A DNA stretch of 64,000 nucleotides, from assembly GCF_030209435.1 (NCBI RefSeq), contig NZ_JARVRX010000017.1, positions 186,001-250,000 on the forward strand, read 5' to 3'. Shown piece after piece: positions 17,906 through 26,673 of the stretch. The stretch's first letter is position 1; each line of letters starts with the position of its first letter. The notes under the pieces were generated by a model that saw only the letters and a list, made by a program, of their open reading frames with translations, did no database searches and was not told the DNA's origin. The stretch comes from Mycolicibacterium sp. lyk4-40-TYG-92. GTDB taxonomy: Bacteria > Actinomycetota > Actinomycetes > Mycobacteriales > Mycobacteriaceae. The position numbers and the translations under genes are program-made.

Positions 17906-18472
17906 GTGGCCCTCCCCCACGCCATCCTCGTGGCGTTGTGCGAACAAGCCGGTTCCGGTTACGAACTGGCCAACCGGTTCGACCGATCGATCGGCTACTT
18001 CTGGGCCGCCACCCACCAGCAGATTTACAAGACGCTGCGCACCATGGGCGCCGACGGCTGGGTCAGCGTCGAGGTCGTCGCGCAGCACGGGCGTCCGGAC
18101 AAGAAGGTCTATTCGGTGACCGACACCGGCCGGGCCGAACTCGCACGCTGGATCGCCGAACCCCTCACTGGCCGCGGCAGTTCCGTGACCGACGCCCGTA
18201 CGCGTGAACTCGCGGTGAAGCTGCGCGGCGCGACGTACGGATCCGCGGACAGCACCGCCGCACTGCGCGAGCAGATTCGCGCGCTACGCGCCGAACGTGC
18301 CGCACTACTCGACACCTATCGCGGCTACGAAAAACGTCAGTTCCCCGACCCGTCCGCGCTCACCGGCAGCGCGCTGCACCAATACCTGGTGCTGCGCGGC
18401 GGCATCCGCGCCGAGCAGGGGTCAGTGGACTGGTTGGACGAAGTTCTGCTCGCCCTAGAAGGAAAACAATGA
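17906..18472 (+). CDS. PadR-family transcriptional regulator
   Basis: 188 residues. The winged-helix N-terminus (LPHAILVALCEQAGSGYELANRF, then WAATHQQIYKTLRTM) is the PadR signature, and the C-terminal half forms the dimerising helices. It starts at a GTG 7 nt after TAGGCT, probably leaderless. Its last codons overlap the first of fadH in ATGA, so it is co-transcribed with, and likely controls, the dienoyl-CoA reductase. It matches Rv1176c by position (recalled). Confidence 0.9.
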   Translation: MALPHAILVALCEQAGSGYELANRFDRSIGYFWAATHQQIYKTLRTMGADGWVSVEVVAQHGRPDKKVYSVTDTGRAELARWIAEPLTGRGSSVTDARTRELAVKLRGATYGSADSTAALREQIRALRAERAALLDTYRGYEKRQFPDPSALTGSALHQYLVLRGGIRAEQGSVDWLDEVLLALEGKQ

Positions 18473-20484
18473 CCAATCCCTATCCGAACCTGTTGTCGCC
18501 GTTGGACCTTGGCTTCACCACGCTGCGCAACCGGGTGATCATGGGCTCGATGCACACCGGCCTCGAGGACCGCGCCCGCGACACCGGCAAGCTGGCCGAG
18601 TACTTCGCCGAGCGGGCCCGCGGTCGGGTCGGTCTGATCATCACCGGCGGCTACGCCCCCAACCGCACCGGCTGGCTGCTCCCGTTCGCCGCCGAGATGC
18701 TGTCGTCTTCCGATGCCCGTCGGCACCGGCGCATCACCACAGCAGTCCGCGCCGAGGGCGGCAAGATTCTGCTGCAGGTGCTGCACGCGGGACGCTATGC
18801 GTACCATCCACTTTCAGTCAGCGCGTCGTCGATCAAGGCGCCCATCAACCCGTTCCGGCCCCGGGCACTGCGGGACGTCGAAGGCACCATCGGCGACTTC
18901 GTGAGATGTGCACTGCTGGCCCGCGAAGCCGGGTACGACGGCGTCGAGATCATGGGCAGCGAAGGTTATCTGCTGAACCAGTTCCTGGCGCCGCGCACCA
19001 ACAAACGCACCGACGCCTGGGGCGGCACCCCCGAGAAGCGCCGCCGCTTCCCGGTCGAGATCGTCCGTCGCACCCGCGAGGCCGTGGGCCGCGATTTCAT
19101 CATCTGCTACCGCCTGTCGATGGCCGACTATGTCGAAGACGGCCAGACGTGGGAGGAAATCCTCACGCTGGCAACGGAAATCGAAGCTGCCGGCGCGACG
19201 ATCATCAACACCGGCATCGGCTGGCACGAAGCGCGGGTGCCGACCATCGTCACGTCGGTACCCAACAGCGCGTTCGCCGATATCAGCAACGCGGTGGCGC
19301 AACACGTCACCATTCCCGTGGTGGCATCCAACCGGATCAACATGCCGCAGTCCGCCGAACAGATCCTGGCCGACGGTGCGGTGCAGCTGATCTCGATGGC
19401 GCGACCGCTGCTGAGCGACCCGGACTGGGTCCGGAAAGCGCAGCATGACGCCGCCGACGAGATCAACACCTGCATCGCCTGCAACCAGGCCTGCCTGGAC
19501 CATGCGTTCGTGCACAAGACCGTGTCATGCCTGCTGAATCCGCGGGCCGGGCACGAAACCACGTTGGTGCTGGGCAAGACTCGCGTGACGAAGCGGGTCG
19601 CGGTGGTCGGCGCCGGACCCGCGGGCCTGGCCGCCGCCGTCACCGCTGCCGAGCGCGGGCACTCCGTCACCCTGTTTGAGGCCGGCGATCGGATAGGTGG
19701 CCAATTCGATCTGGCCCGAAGGATTCCCGGCAAGGAGGAGTTCAACGAAACCCTCCGCTACTACACCACGATGCTGGCCAAGCACCGCGTGGATGTCCGG
19801 CTCAACACCCGGGCGTCGGCCGACGAACTGTCGGGCTACGACGACGTCGTCCTGGCCACCGGCGTCGCACCACGCATGCCGGCGATCCCCGGCATCGACC
19901 ACCCGATGGTGCTGTCGTATGCGGAGGCCCTGACGGGAGCGGCGGTCGGCAAGCGGGTCGCGGTGATCGGCGCCGGCGGAATCGGTTTCGACGTCAGTGA
20001 GTTCCTCACAGTCGATGAATCCCCCACTTTGAACCTCAAGGAGTGGCGGGCCGAGTGGGGCATCGCCGACGGCGGCGACTCCCGCGGTGGGCTGGCCACG
20101 CCCATCCCACTGCCACCGGCCCGCGAGGTGTACCTGCTGCAGCGCACCAAGGGCGCGCAGGGTCGCGGGCTCGGCAAGACCAGCGGGTGGGTGCACCGGG
20201 CATCGATCAAAGCCAAAGGTGTACAGCAACTTTCCGGCGTCAACTACGAGAAGATCGACGACGCCGGCCTGCACATCAGCTTCGGCCCGGACCGGTCCGG
20301 GGCACGCGTTCTCGAGGTCGACAACGTCGTGATCTGCGCCGGCCAGGAGTCGGTGCGCGATCTCGACGAGGCGTTGCGCCAGGCCGGCATCGAACCGCAC
20401 ATTATCGGCGGCGCGGCCGTTGCCGCCGAACTGGACGCCAAGCGGGCGATCCGGCAGGGCACGGAGTTGGCGGCCAAGCTGTAG
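18469..20484 (+). CDS. fadH: NADPH-dependent 2,4-dienoyl-CoA reductase FadH
   Basis: 671 residues. An Old-Yellow-Enzyme-type FMN barrel fills residues 1-340. The 4Fe-4S cysteine set is CIACNQACLDHAF...SCLLNP near 335-360. The FAD-binding Rossmann motif VAVVGAGPAGLAAA is near 380 and the NADPH motif VAVIGAGGIGFD near 500. The enzyme reduces 2,4-dienoyl-CoA in beta-oxidation of polyunsaturated fatty acids. The start overlaps the PadR stop (ATGA) and a GAAGGA ribosome site lies just upstream. It converges on the DUF2231 gene with a 4-bp gap. Confidence 0.92.
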   Translation: MTNPYPNLLSPLDLGFTTLRNRVIMGSMHTGLEDRARDTGKLAEYFAERARGRVGLIITGGYAPNRTGWLLPFAAEMLSSSDARRHRRITTAVRAEGGKILLQVLHAGRYAYHPLSVSASSIKAPINPFRPRALRDVEGTIGDFVRCALLAREAGYDGVEIMGSEGYLLNQFLAPRTNKRTDAWGGTPEKRRRFPVEIVRRTREAVGRDFIICYRLSMADYVEDGQTWEEILTLATEIEAAGATIINTGIGWHEARVPTIVTSVPNSAFADISNAVAQHVTIPVVASNRINMPQSAEQILADGAVQLISMARPLLSDPDWVRKAQHDAADEINTCIACNQACLDHAFVHKTVSCLLNPRAGHETTLVLGKTRVTKRVAVVGAGPAGLAAAVTAAERGHSVTLFEAGDRIGGQFDLARRIPGKEEFNETLRYYTTMLAKHRVDVRLNTRASADELSGYDDVVLATGVAPRMPAIPGIDHPMVLSYAEALTGAAVGKRVAVIGAGGIGFDVSEFLTVDESPTLNLKEWRAEWGIADGGDSRGGLATPIPLPPAREVYLLQRTKGAQGRGLGKTSGWVHRASIKAKGVQQLSGVNYEKIDDAGLHISFGPDRSGARVLEVDNVVICAGQESVRDLDEALRQAGIEPHIIGGAAVAAELDAKRAIRQGTELAAKL

Positions 20485-20488
20485 CGGG

Positions 20489-20953
20489 CTACGACCCGCT
20501 GCTGCCCCACACCGCGTGCGCACCGGTGTCACCGATTCGCACGATCTGGTAGATCGAGGCGACGCCGATCAGCACTGCCAGCACTGCCACCACGATGCCG
20601 CCCAGGCCACGCCGTTCGCCGAGGCGGGCGCCCCAGCGGTGCAGGAATGCCAGCGCCAGCGACACCACCAGCAGGCCGAGGACGAAGTAGATTGCCGTGT
20701 CGCCGAGTTCGGTGTGCTCGTGCAAGGTCGGCGTGCGGGCCTGCTGCTGGTGCTCCAGCCATTCACCGGCTTCGGTCGCCAGCGGCGTCAGCACCGTCAG
20801 CACCACAGACAGGACCAGCGTCAGCCAGACCAGGCGCTCTCGCGCGGCGGTCCAGACCGCGCAGAGGATCACCAGGATCGCGGTCAGCGGCACCAGAACC
20901 ACGACGAAGTGGACAAAGAACGGGTGCGCGGGGATGTCACCGATGGTGTTCAC
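20489..20953 (-). CDS. DUF2231-type four-helix membrane protein
   Basis: 154 residues, GTG start (20953). There are four hydrophobic helices, beginning with FFVHFVVVLVPLTAILVILC near the N-terminus. The opening PAHPFFVHF and the later LEHQQQARTPTLHEHTELG are the DUF2231 signature, with conserved His residues that could bind metal or haem (inference). Function unknown. It sits between fadH and fbiC on the fbiC strand and is separated from fbiC by about 100 bp, so it may end the fbiC transcript. Confidence 0.8.
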   Translation of the reverse strand: MNTIGDIPAHPFFVHFVVVLVPLTAILVILCAVWTAARERLVWLTLVLSVVLTVLTPLATEAGEWLEHQQQARTPTLHEHTELGDTAIYFVLGLLVVSLALAFLHRWGARLGERRGLGGIVVAVLAVLIGVASIYQIVRIGDTGAHAVWGSSGS

Positions 20954-21051
20954 GCATCAAAGCGTGACACTCGCGGCCCGTGAGCGCGCGCAAAGTGCAC
21001 GCGACACACCGCGAAAGCCCGTACAAACACGGCCGCTCGCGGGAGAGGGGG

Positions 21052-23631
21052 CTAGGCGGCCAGGGGCGAGTAGTCGGTGCTGCGCTGACGGGCCGGGCGG
21101 CCGATGCCTTCGGCAATGGCGACCAGCTCGGCGACGGTCTTGGCCGAGCCGTTCTCCGAGCCGGCCATGCGGGAGATGGTCTCCTCCATCAGCGTGCCGC
21201 CGAGGTCGTTGGCACCGCCCTGCAGCATCACCTGGGTGCGCTCGACGCCGAGCTTGACCCATGAGGTCTGGATGCTGGGGATCCGGCCGTGCAGCATGAT
21301 CCGCGCCAGTGCGTGCACCGCGCGGTTGTCGCGGTGCGTCGGCCCCGGCCGCGCCCCGCCCGCCAGATACAGCGGCGAGGACTGGTGCACGAACGGCAGC
21401 GGCACGAACTCGGTGAAACCGCCGGTGCGGTCCTGGATTCCACGCAGCACGTTCAGGTGTCCCACCCAGTGCTTGGGGGTGTCGACGTGCCCGTACATCA
21501 TGGTCGAGCTCGACCGCAGCCCCACCTCGTGCGCGGTGGTCACCACGTTGATCCACTCGGCGGTCGGCAGCTTGCCCTTGGTCAGCACCCAACGGACCTC
21601 GTCGTCGAGGATCTCGGCGGCGGTGCCCGGGATGGTGTCCAGGCCGGCTTCCCGCAGCGACGTCAGCCACTCCCGCACCGACAGCCCGCTGCGTGTGACG
21701 CCGTTGGCGATCTCCATGGGCGAGAAGGCATGCACGTGCATCGACGGCACGCGCTTCTTCACCGCGCGGACCAGATCGGCGTACCCGGTGACGGGCAGCT
21801 CGGGGTCGATGCCGCCCTGCATGCAGACCTCGGTGGCCCCGGCGACATGCGCTTCCCAGGCCCGGTCGGCGACCTCGTCCGTCGACAGTGAGTAGGCGTC
21901 GGCGTCACCCTTGCGCTGCGCGAAGGCGCAGAAGCGGCAGCCCGTGTAGCAGATGTTGGTGAAGTTGATGTTCCGGTTGACCACGAACGTGACATCGTCG
22001 CCGACGACGTCCCGCCGCAACGAATCCGCGAGCGCCGCAACGGCATCCAGCGCCGGACCGTCGGCGGTCGCCAGGGCCAGGTACTCGTCGTCACTGCAGC
22101 CACCCGGGTTGCGTTCGGCCGAGCGCAGCGCCGCGAGCACGTCGGTGTCGATGCGCTCCGGGGCACGGGCCGCCAGCTCGGAGACCTTCTCCCGGATGGA
22201 CTCCCAGTCGCCGAACGCACTGCCCAGATCGCTGCGGGTCTCGGTCAGCCGGCCCTCGGTGTCGATGGCGGTGTGCAGATCGGTGCGGCCCAACGACTCC
22301 GACGCCTCATCGGGTTCCTGCCACGGCATGCCGACAGGGTTGACCTCGCGCGCCCACCCGGTCTCCGGGTCCGCCAGGGCATCCACATGTCCGCGCACGC
22401 GCGGGTCGATCCACGCCGCCCCGGCCTGCACGTACGACGGCTGCGCCGTCAACCGCTGCACCAGGTCATAACCGGCCTCAGCAGTCACCGAAGCCAGATC
22501 ATCGAGTGCGGGCCAGGGACGTTCGGGATTCACGTGGTCGGGGGTCAGCGGCGAAACGCCACCCCAGTCGTCCACACCGGCACCGATCAGCGCCAGGCAT
22601 TCCTCGCGGGACACCAGATTCGGCGGCGCCTGGATGCGCATCTTGGGTCCCAGCACCAAGCGCGTCACCGCGATGGTGGCCAGGAAATCGTCGATCCCGG
22701 CATCGGGCGCCTGGGCCATGGCGGTGTGATCCTTGGCCCGGAAGTTCTGCACGATGACTTCCTGGACGTGCCCGAACTCCTTGTGCGACTTGCGGATCGC
22801 GTGCATGGTCTCGGCGCGCTCGGTGAGATTCTCACCGATACCGACCAGCAGGCCGGTCGTGAACGGGATGGACAACCGGCCGGCGTCATCGAGCGTGCGC
22901 AGCCGCACCGCCGGGTCCTTGTCGGGGCTGCCGTAATGGGCCAGTCCCTTGGTCTCGAACAGCCGGCGTGACGTGGTCTCGAGCATCATGCCCATGGACG
23001 GCGCGACGGGCTTGAGCCGCGACAGTTCCGACCAGCTCATGACACCGGGGTTCAGGTGCGGCAGCAGACCCGTTTCCTCCAGGACACGAATGGCCATGGC
23101 GCGCACGTAGTCGAGGGTGGAGTCATAGCCACGCTCGTCGAGCCACTGCTTGGCCTCGTCCCAGCGGTCCTCCGGACGGTCACCGAGGGTGAAAAGCGCT
23201 TCCTGGCAGCCCATCTCGGCGCCGCGGCGGGCTACGTCAAGAATTTCGTCGGGCTCCATGTACATGCCCATACCGCGGGCACGCAGCTTGCCGGGCACCG
23301 TCACAAAAGTGCAGTAATGGCAGGTGTCGCGGCACAGATGCGTGACAGGGATGAACACCTTGCGCGAATACGACACCGGCAACCGGCCGGTGGCGCCCCG
23401 TCGTCCCGCCGCTTCCAAACCGGCGTCACGAACCCGGGCGGCGCTCGCACAGAGATCGGCCAGGTCATCGCCGCGGGCCGTCATCGCAATGGCGGCCTCG
23501 TCCACGTTGAGCGACACTCCGTCACGAGCGCGGCGCAGCACGCGGCGTAGGGCGGACGACGATGCAGGGGCGGCGAGCGGTGGGACCACGGGGAGAGGCA
23601 GGTCTGCGCCGTTCTGGGGGTTCAGAGCCAC
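21052..23631 (-). CDS. fbiC: FO synthase FbiC (coenzyme F420 biosynthesis)
   Basis: 859 residues, close to the 856 of the M. tuberculosis enzyme. It is a fused double radical-SAM protein making the deazaflavin FO from a pyrimidine intermediate and tyrosine. The N-terminal CofG half has the cluster motif CRDTCHYC near residue 100; the C-terminal CofH half has CYTGCRFC near 560. I chose the GTG at 23631 because AGGGAAG lies just upstream and the protein then begins as in the known family; the frame runs further up but is not conserved in character. F420 made here would serve the PPOX-type proteins encoded elsewhere in the window. Confidence 0.96.
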   Translation of the reverse strand: MALNPQNGADLPLPVVPPLAAPASSSALRRVLRRARDGVSLNVDEAAIAMTARGDDLADLCASAARVRDAGLEAAGRRGATGRLPVSYSRKVFIPVTHLCRDTCHYCTFVTVPGKLRARGMGMYMEPDEILDVARRGAEMGCQEALFTLGDRPEDRWDEAKQWLDERGYDSTLDYVRAMAIRVLEETGLLPHLNPGVMSWSELSRLKPVAPSMGMMLETTSRRLFETKGLAHYGSPDKDPAVRLRTLDDAGRLSIPFTTGLLVGIGENLTERAETMHAIRKSHKEFGHVQEVIVQNFRAKDHTAMAQAPDAGIDDFLATIAVTRLVLGPKMRIQAPPNLVSREECLALIGAGVDDWGGVSPLTPDHVNPERPWPALDDLASVTAEAGYDLVQRLTAQPSYVQAGAAWIDPRVRGHVDALADPETGWAREVNPVGMPWQEPDEASESLGRTDLHTAIDTEGRLTETRSDLGSAFGDWESIREKVSELAARAPERIDTDVLAALRSAERNPGGCSDDEYLALATADGPALDAVAALADSLRRDVVGDDVTFVVNRNINFTNICYTGCRFCAFAQRKGDADAYSLSTDEVADRAWEAHVAGATEVCMQGGIDPELPVTGYADLVRAVKKRVPSMHVHAFSPMEIANGVTRSGLSVREWLTSLREAGLDTIPGTAAEILDDEVRWVLTKGKLPTAEWINVVTTAHEVGLRSSSTMMYGHVDTPKHWVGHLNVLRGIQDRTGGFTEFVPLPFVHQSSPLYLAGGARPGPTHRDNRAVHALARIMLHGRIPSIQTSWVKLGVERTQVMLQGGANDLGGTLMEETISRMAGSENGSAKTVAELVAIAEGIGRPARQRSTDYSPLAA

Positions 23632-23841
23632 TTCCCTGTAACCCCGATGAAGTCGACGTTCATCCACGCGTCTCACATTCTGAAACCACTGCGCCTGGCA
23701 TACCGGCCACAGTAGCGCCAGCCGGCCGGCGTGGCGCGGGCCCCATGCCCCGACACACACAGCAAACGCCCAGACTGTTGGTCAAATTTGGTGACGACCG
23801 CGTAAGTTCAGAGGGTCGGGACGCGATCATTTCGAGGAGCC

Positions 23842-25203
23842 ATGGTGTCCGTTTCTGTCCGCAGGTATCTCATGGCGGGCGCCGCCGCGGCGACCGCCAC
23901 GGCCCTCGCCCTGACCCCCATCCAGGTGGTTCCCGCCGACGTCGCGGTCCCGGCGCACCCGACCACAGTCCAACCGCACCTGACCGAGGCCATGGTCAAG
24001 CTGCTGGCCGCGGCGAGCACCATGGCACCGCCGGCGCCCAGGCTGCCCGCCGCGGGCGTCGCCCCCAAGGTGGGGCCGAACCCGCTGGCGGCCGCACCGT
24101 CGGCGGCCGGGCCGGTCGTCACCCCCCAGAACGCGGCCAGTGACTGGCTGACCAACGCGTACACCGGCATTCAGGCCTGGGTGGATTGGGGCGTCGACTA
24201 CGCCACCGACGTTCTCTACTGGCTGAACTGGTTCGTGCCGTTCGCGGGCACCATCGCCGCGCAGACTGACATCTTCTACTGGACGCTGATCCGGCCGGTC
24301 TCGAACGACATCTTCTACCAGGCGGTCGTCCCGATCGTGAACGATCCGCTCAATCTGGGCGTGTGGGTCAACGGCATCGGCAATGCGATCCGCTACTCGG
24401 TCAACGATGTCATCAACTTCGGTATCGCGGAGTTCAACTACTTCTTCGGTTGGATCATCCCGCCGATTCCGCCGCTGCCGCCCATCGGCTCGCTGGCCGC
24501 CGCGCAGACGACACTCGAGTCGATCGCCAAGACGGTGCAGACCACGCTGACCAGCCTGGCCGCAGGCTTGACGCCAGCCAAAGCCACCGCGGAGACCAAA
24601 CTCGCGCCGACCGCTGCGCAGAACCCGGCCGACAAGCCTGCCGAGACCCCGACGAAGACGGACGACAAGGGCAAGACGGACGACAAGGGCAAGTCCGACG
24701 ACAAGGGCACGCAGCCCGCGGGCACCGAGGCCGCGCAGCAGCCGACCGACCCGCAGGCCGGCGATCCCAAGTCCGACCCGAAGAACGACCCCAAGGCAGA
24801 CCCGAAGACCGATCCGAAAACCGATCCGAAGGCTGATCCGAAAGCCACCGACCCGAAGACCGAGCCCAAGACCGACGAGCCCAAGGCCGGTACTCCGGCC
24901 GCCGGCGACCCCGCCGGATCGACCCAGCAGCAGGACGAGGTCAAGGCACCCAAGACCACCAAGACGCGCGACAAGAAGCCAGGCGACAAGACCGAGGCCA
25001 CGAACAACAACGCGGGCGCAGATAACCAGAATGCCGGCACCGGAGCGACGAAGCCCGGCAAGGCCGACAAGACCAAGGGTGGCAACGCCAAGGGTGGCAA
25101 GGCCCAGGGTGGCAAGGCCCAGGGCGAGAAGGGCGCCGGCCAGTCGCAGGGCGCCGGCGCGGGCCAAAACGCGGGTTCGGGCAGCCACACAGCCAAGGGC
25201 TGA
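23842..25203 (+). CDS. Exported protein with Asp/Pro/Lys repeats
   Basis: About 453 residues. The signal sequence (RRYLMAGAAAATATALALTP, residues 7-26) is followed by a conserved-looking domain (about 90-230) with paired aromatic motifs such as WVDWGVDYATDVLYWLNWF. The C-terminal half is low complexity: KTDDKGK units, DPK units, then Gly/Lys/Gln-rich repeats. The ribosome site GAGGAG (23834-23839) favours the GTG at 23845 over the ATG at 23842 by spacing. It occupies the position of PE12 next to fbiC in M. tuberculosis (recalled), but is not a PE protein. Likely cell-wall associated; role unknown. Confidence 0.75.
   Translation: MVSVSVRRYLMAGAAAATATALALTPIQVVPADVAVPAHPTTVQPHLTEAMVKLLAAASTMAPPAPRLPAAGVAPKVGPNPLAAAPSAAGPVVTPQNAASDWLTNAYTGIQAWVDWGVDYATDVLYWLNWFVPFAGTIAAQTDIFYWTLIRPVSNDIFYQAVVPIVNDPLNLGVWVNGIGNAIRYSVNDVINFGIAEFNYFFGWIIPPIPPLPPIGSLAAAQTTLESIAKTVQTTLTSLAAGLTPAKATAETKLAPTAAQNPADKPAETPTKTDDKGKTDDKGKSDDKGTQPAGTEAAQQPTDPQAGDPKSDPKNDPKADPKTDPKTDPKADPKATDPKTEPKTDEPKAGTPAAGDPAGSTQQQDEVKAPKTTKTRDKKPGDKTEATNNNAGADNQNAGTGATKPGKADKTKGGNAKGGKAQGGKAQGEKGAGQSQGAGAGQNAGSGSHTAKG
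24652..24890 (+). repeat. Coding tandem repeats (18-bp KTDDKG units, then 12-bp DPK units)
   Basis: Three consecutive 18-bp units encode DDKGK-type repeats (about 24661-24713). A second array of 12-bp units from about 24776 to 24870 encodes D-P-K-x. A slippage-prone region inside the exported repeat protein. Confidence 0.8.
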
Positions 25204-25226
25204 ACGTTGCGCAGAGAGACCGGACG

Positions 25227-25676
25227 CTAGCGCGACACTTCAGCGCGCTGGGCATGGCGCCACAAGACCACACCGGGCGGCGTCGCACCGAGCAGCAAGA
25301 AGATCAACGGTGAGGCCTGCATGATGCCGGCGCCGCCGAACACGACGTCGTCGCCGGGGCCGCCGAGCAGCAGGAGCACGACTGTCGTCAACCAGGCCCA
25401 CATCGGTAGCGCGGCGAGGCGCGGACGGGACGTCCACTGCAGGCCGGCCCAGACCAGGGCCGCGTTGACGAGACCACTGAGTAGGCCACTGATCGGGAAC
25501 GGCACGGGACCGAGATAGAGCGGCAGGAACAGTGCGCCGGCGATTGCCGACAAGGCGCCATCGAGGGCCAGCACACCGAGCATCAACGAACGCGCCCGAC
25601 CGGAGTCGGCGGGCACCGGGGCAGACGTCAGGTCGGGATGCTGTCGAGCAGTCCGACGAGGGAACCGACGACCCAC
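25227..25676 (-). CDS. Conserved small membrane protein (Rv1171-like)
   Basis: Up to 149 residues with four hydrophobic helices (LMLGVLALDGALSAIAGALFLP; ISGLLSGLVNAALVWAGL; MWAWLTTVVLLLLGG; IFLLLGATPPGVVLW). Function unknown. The start is uncertain: the GTG at 25676 gives a length near that recalled for Rv1171 but overlaps the small ORF upstream; a GTG at 25616 (VPADSGRARSLML) begins 11 nt after that ORF ends and loses no helix. It is probably co-transcribed with the small ORF. Confidence 0.75.
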   Translation of the reverse strand: MGRRFPRRTARQHPDLTSAPVPADSGRARSLMLGVLALDGALSAIAGALFLPLYLGPVPFPISGLLSGLVNAALVWAGLQWTSRPRLAALPMWAWLTTVVLLLLGGPGDDVVFGGAGIMQASPLIFLLLGATPPGVVLWRHAQRAEVSR

Positions 25677-25735
25677 TGATAGTTGTCGCCGAGGCCCTGC
25701 AGGTGCTGCAGGTTGGGGTCCAGATCCGCGTCCAT
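25628..25735 (-). CDS. 35-residue leaderless small protein upstream of the Rv1171-like gene
   Basis: The translation runs MDADLDPNLQHLQGLGDNYQ and ends in VGSLVGLLDSIPT. The minus-strand hexamer TAGGGT (25748-25743) lies exactly 7 nt before the ATG, the leaderless layout, so this ORF rather than the membrane protein would be read from the mRNA 5' end. The peptide is amphipathic with no signal sequence. It may be a genuine micro-protein or a leader that couples translation to the next gene. I do not recognise it. Confidence 0.55.
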   Translation of the reverse strand: MDADLDPNLQHLQGLGDNYQWVVGSLVGLLDSIPT

Positions 25736-25766
25736 GGCGGCTACCCTACTCCCCCGCTTCCCGGTG

Positions 25767-26645
25767 TCACGCCAGGTTTATCCCGCTGAGTAGGTCAGTT
25801 TCCACACCACGGGCGTCCCGCTCGCCCGCCGTGCCGTCGACCAAGACATAGTGCTCGACGGGGCTGATCGGCAGCGCGATGTTGTTCGACAGCGCAAAGA
25901 CCCGGCCGCTCGCCTCGACCGTCACCTGCGTCTCGTGGGCGCGCATGGCGGCGACCTTGGCCGGCAGGCTGTCCTGCGCGTCGATGATGGCATCGATGCG
26001 GTGACCGAGGTCGAACGGCAGGGCACTGGCCGGGATTCGTATCCAACTCTCGGGCAGCTCGATCCCGTTCAGCGAGTCCAGAGCTTCGGCCATCGACTCA
26101 CCGTCCATCACGGTCCAGTAGAACTTCGGGACCTGCCAGGGCTCGCCCGGATGACCGTCGCCGGCCGACGCGGCGACCGCGGCCGTCGTCACCCGGTGCG
26201 CCTGGACGTGGTCGGGGTGCCCGTAGCCGCCGTTGGGGTCATAGGTGACGACGACGTGCGGCCGGAAGGCCCGCAGCACGGCCACCAGTTCGGCGACGGC
26301 CTCGTCCATGTCGGCGTCCGCGAACCGCTGCCGGTGCCGGGCCGGGCTGCCTTCCATGCCGGAGTCGCGCCAACGTCCGGCCCCGCCCAGATACCGCGGC
26401 TGGTCGACACCCAATTCCTTCAGCGCCGAGGTCAATTCACCGATGCGGTAGCCGCCCAGTTGGTCAGCTCCGTCGACCGCCAGCTGCGCCCACTGCGAAC
26501 CGATGACCTCGCCCTCTTCGCCCAACGTGCACGTGAGCACCCGCACGTCGGCGCCGCGGGCGGCGTAGTGCGCGATGGTCGCTCCGGTAGTCAGTGTCTC
26601 GTCATCCGGATGGGCATGGACGAACAGCAGCCGTGGGGTCTCCAT
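25767..26645 (-). CDS. mshB: Mycothiol biosynthesis deacetylase MshB
   Basis: 292 residues. A zinc-dependent LmbE-type deacetylase that removes acetyl from GlcNAc-Ins to give GlcN-Ins in mycothiol synthesis. Zinc ligands are in HAHPDDE (about residues 10-16) and YGHPDHV; GGYRIGELT and YLGGAGRWRDSGM match the recalled M. tuberculosis protein closely. The ATG at 26645 gives METPRLLFVHAH as in that protein; another ATG seven codons upstream is possible. Divergent from the CLC-type channel gene. Confidence 0.94.
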   Translation of the reverse strand: METPRLLFVHAHPDDETLTTGATIAHYAARGADVRVLTCTLGEEGEVIGSQWAQLAVDGADQLGGYRIGELTSALKELGVDQPRYLGGAGRWRDSGMEGSPARHRQRFADADMDEAVAELVAVLRAFRPHVVVTYDPNGGYGHPDHVQAHRVTTAAVAASAGDGHPGEPWQVPKFYWTVMDGESMAEALDSLNGIELPESWIRIPASALPFDLGHRIDAIIDAQDSLPAKVAAMRAHETQVTVEASGRVFALSNNIALPISPVEHYVLVDGTAGERDARGVETDLLSGINLA

Positions 26646-26673
26646 GTCACCCAGGCTGGCATACATTCACCGA

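Noticed and set aside
24652..24890. Short regular repeats that could suggest a CRISPR array
   Set aside because: Units of 12-18 bp without unique spacers, in frame with a coding sequence; no cas genes nearby.
23827..25188. A 453-codon open frame antisense to the repeat-containing exported protein
   Set aside because: The plus strand has the ribosome site and a proper signal peptide; the antisense Leu/Gly/Arg repeats simply mirror the tandem DNA repeats.
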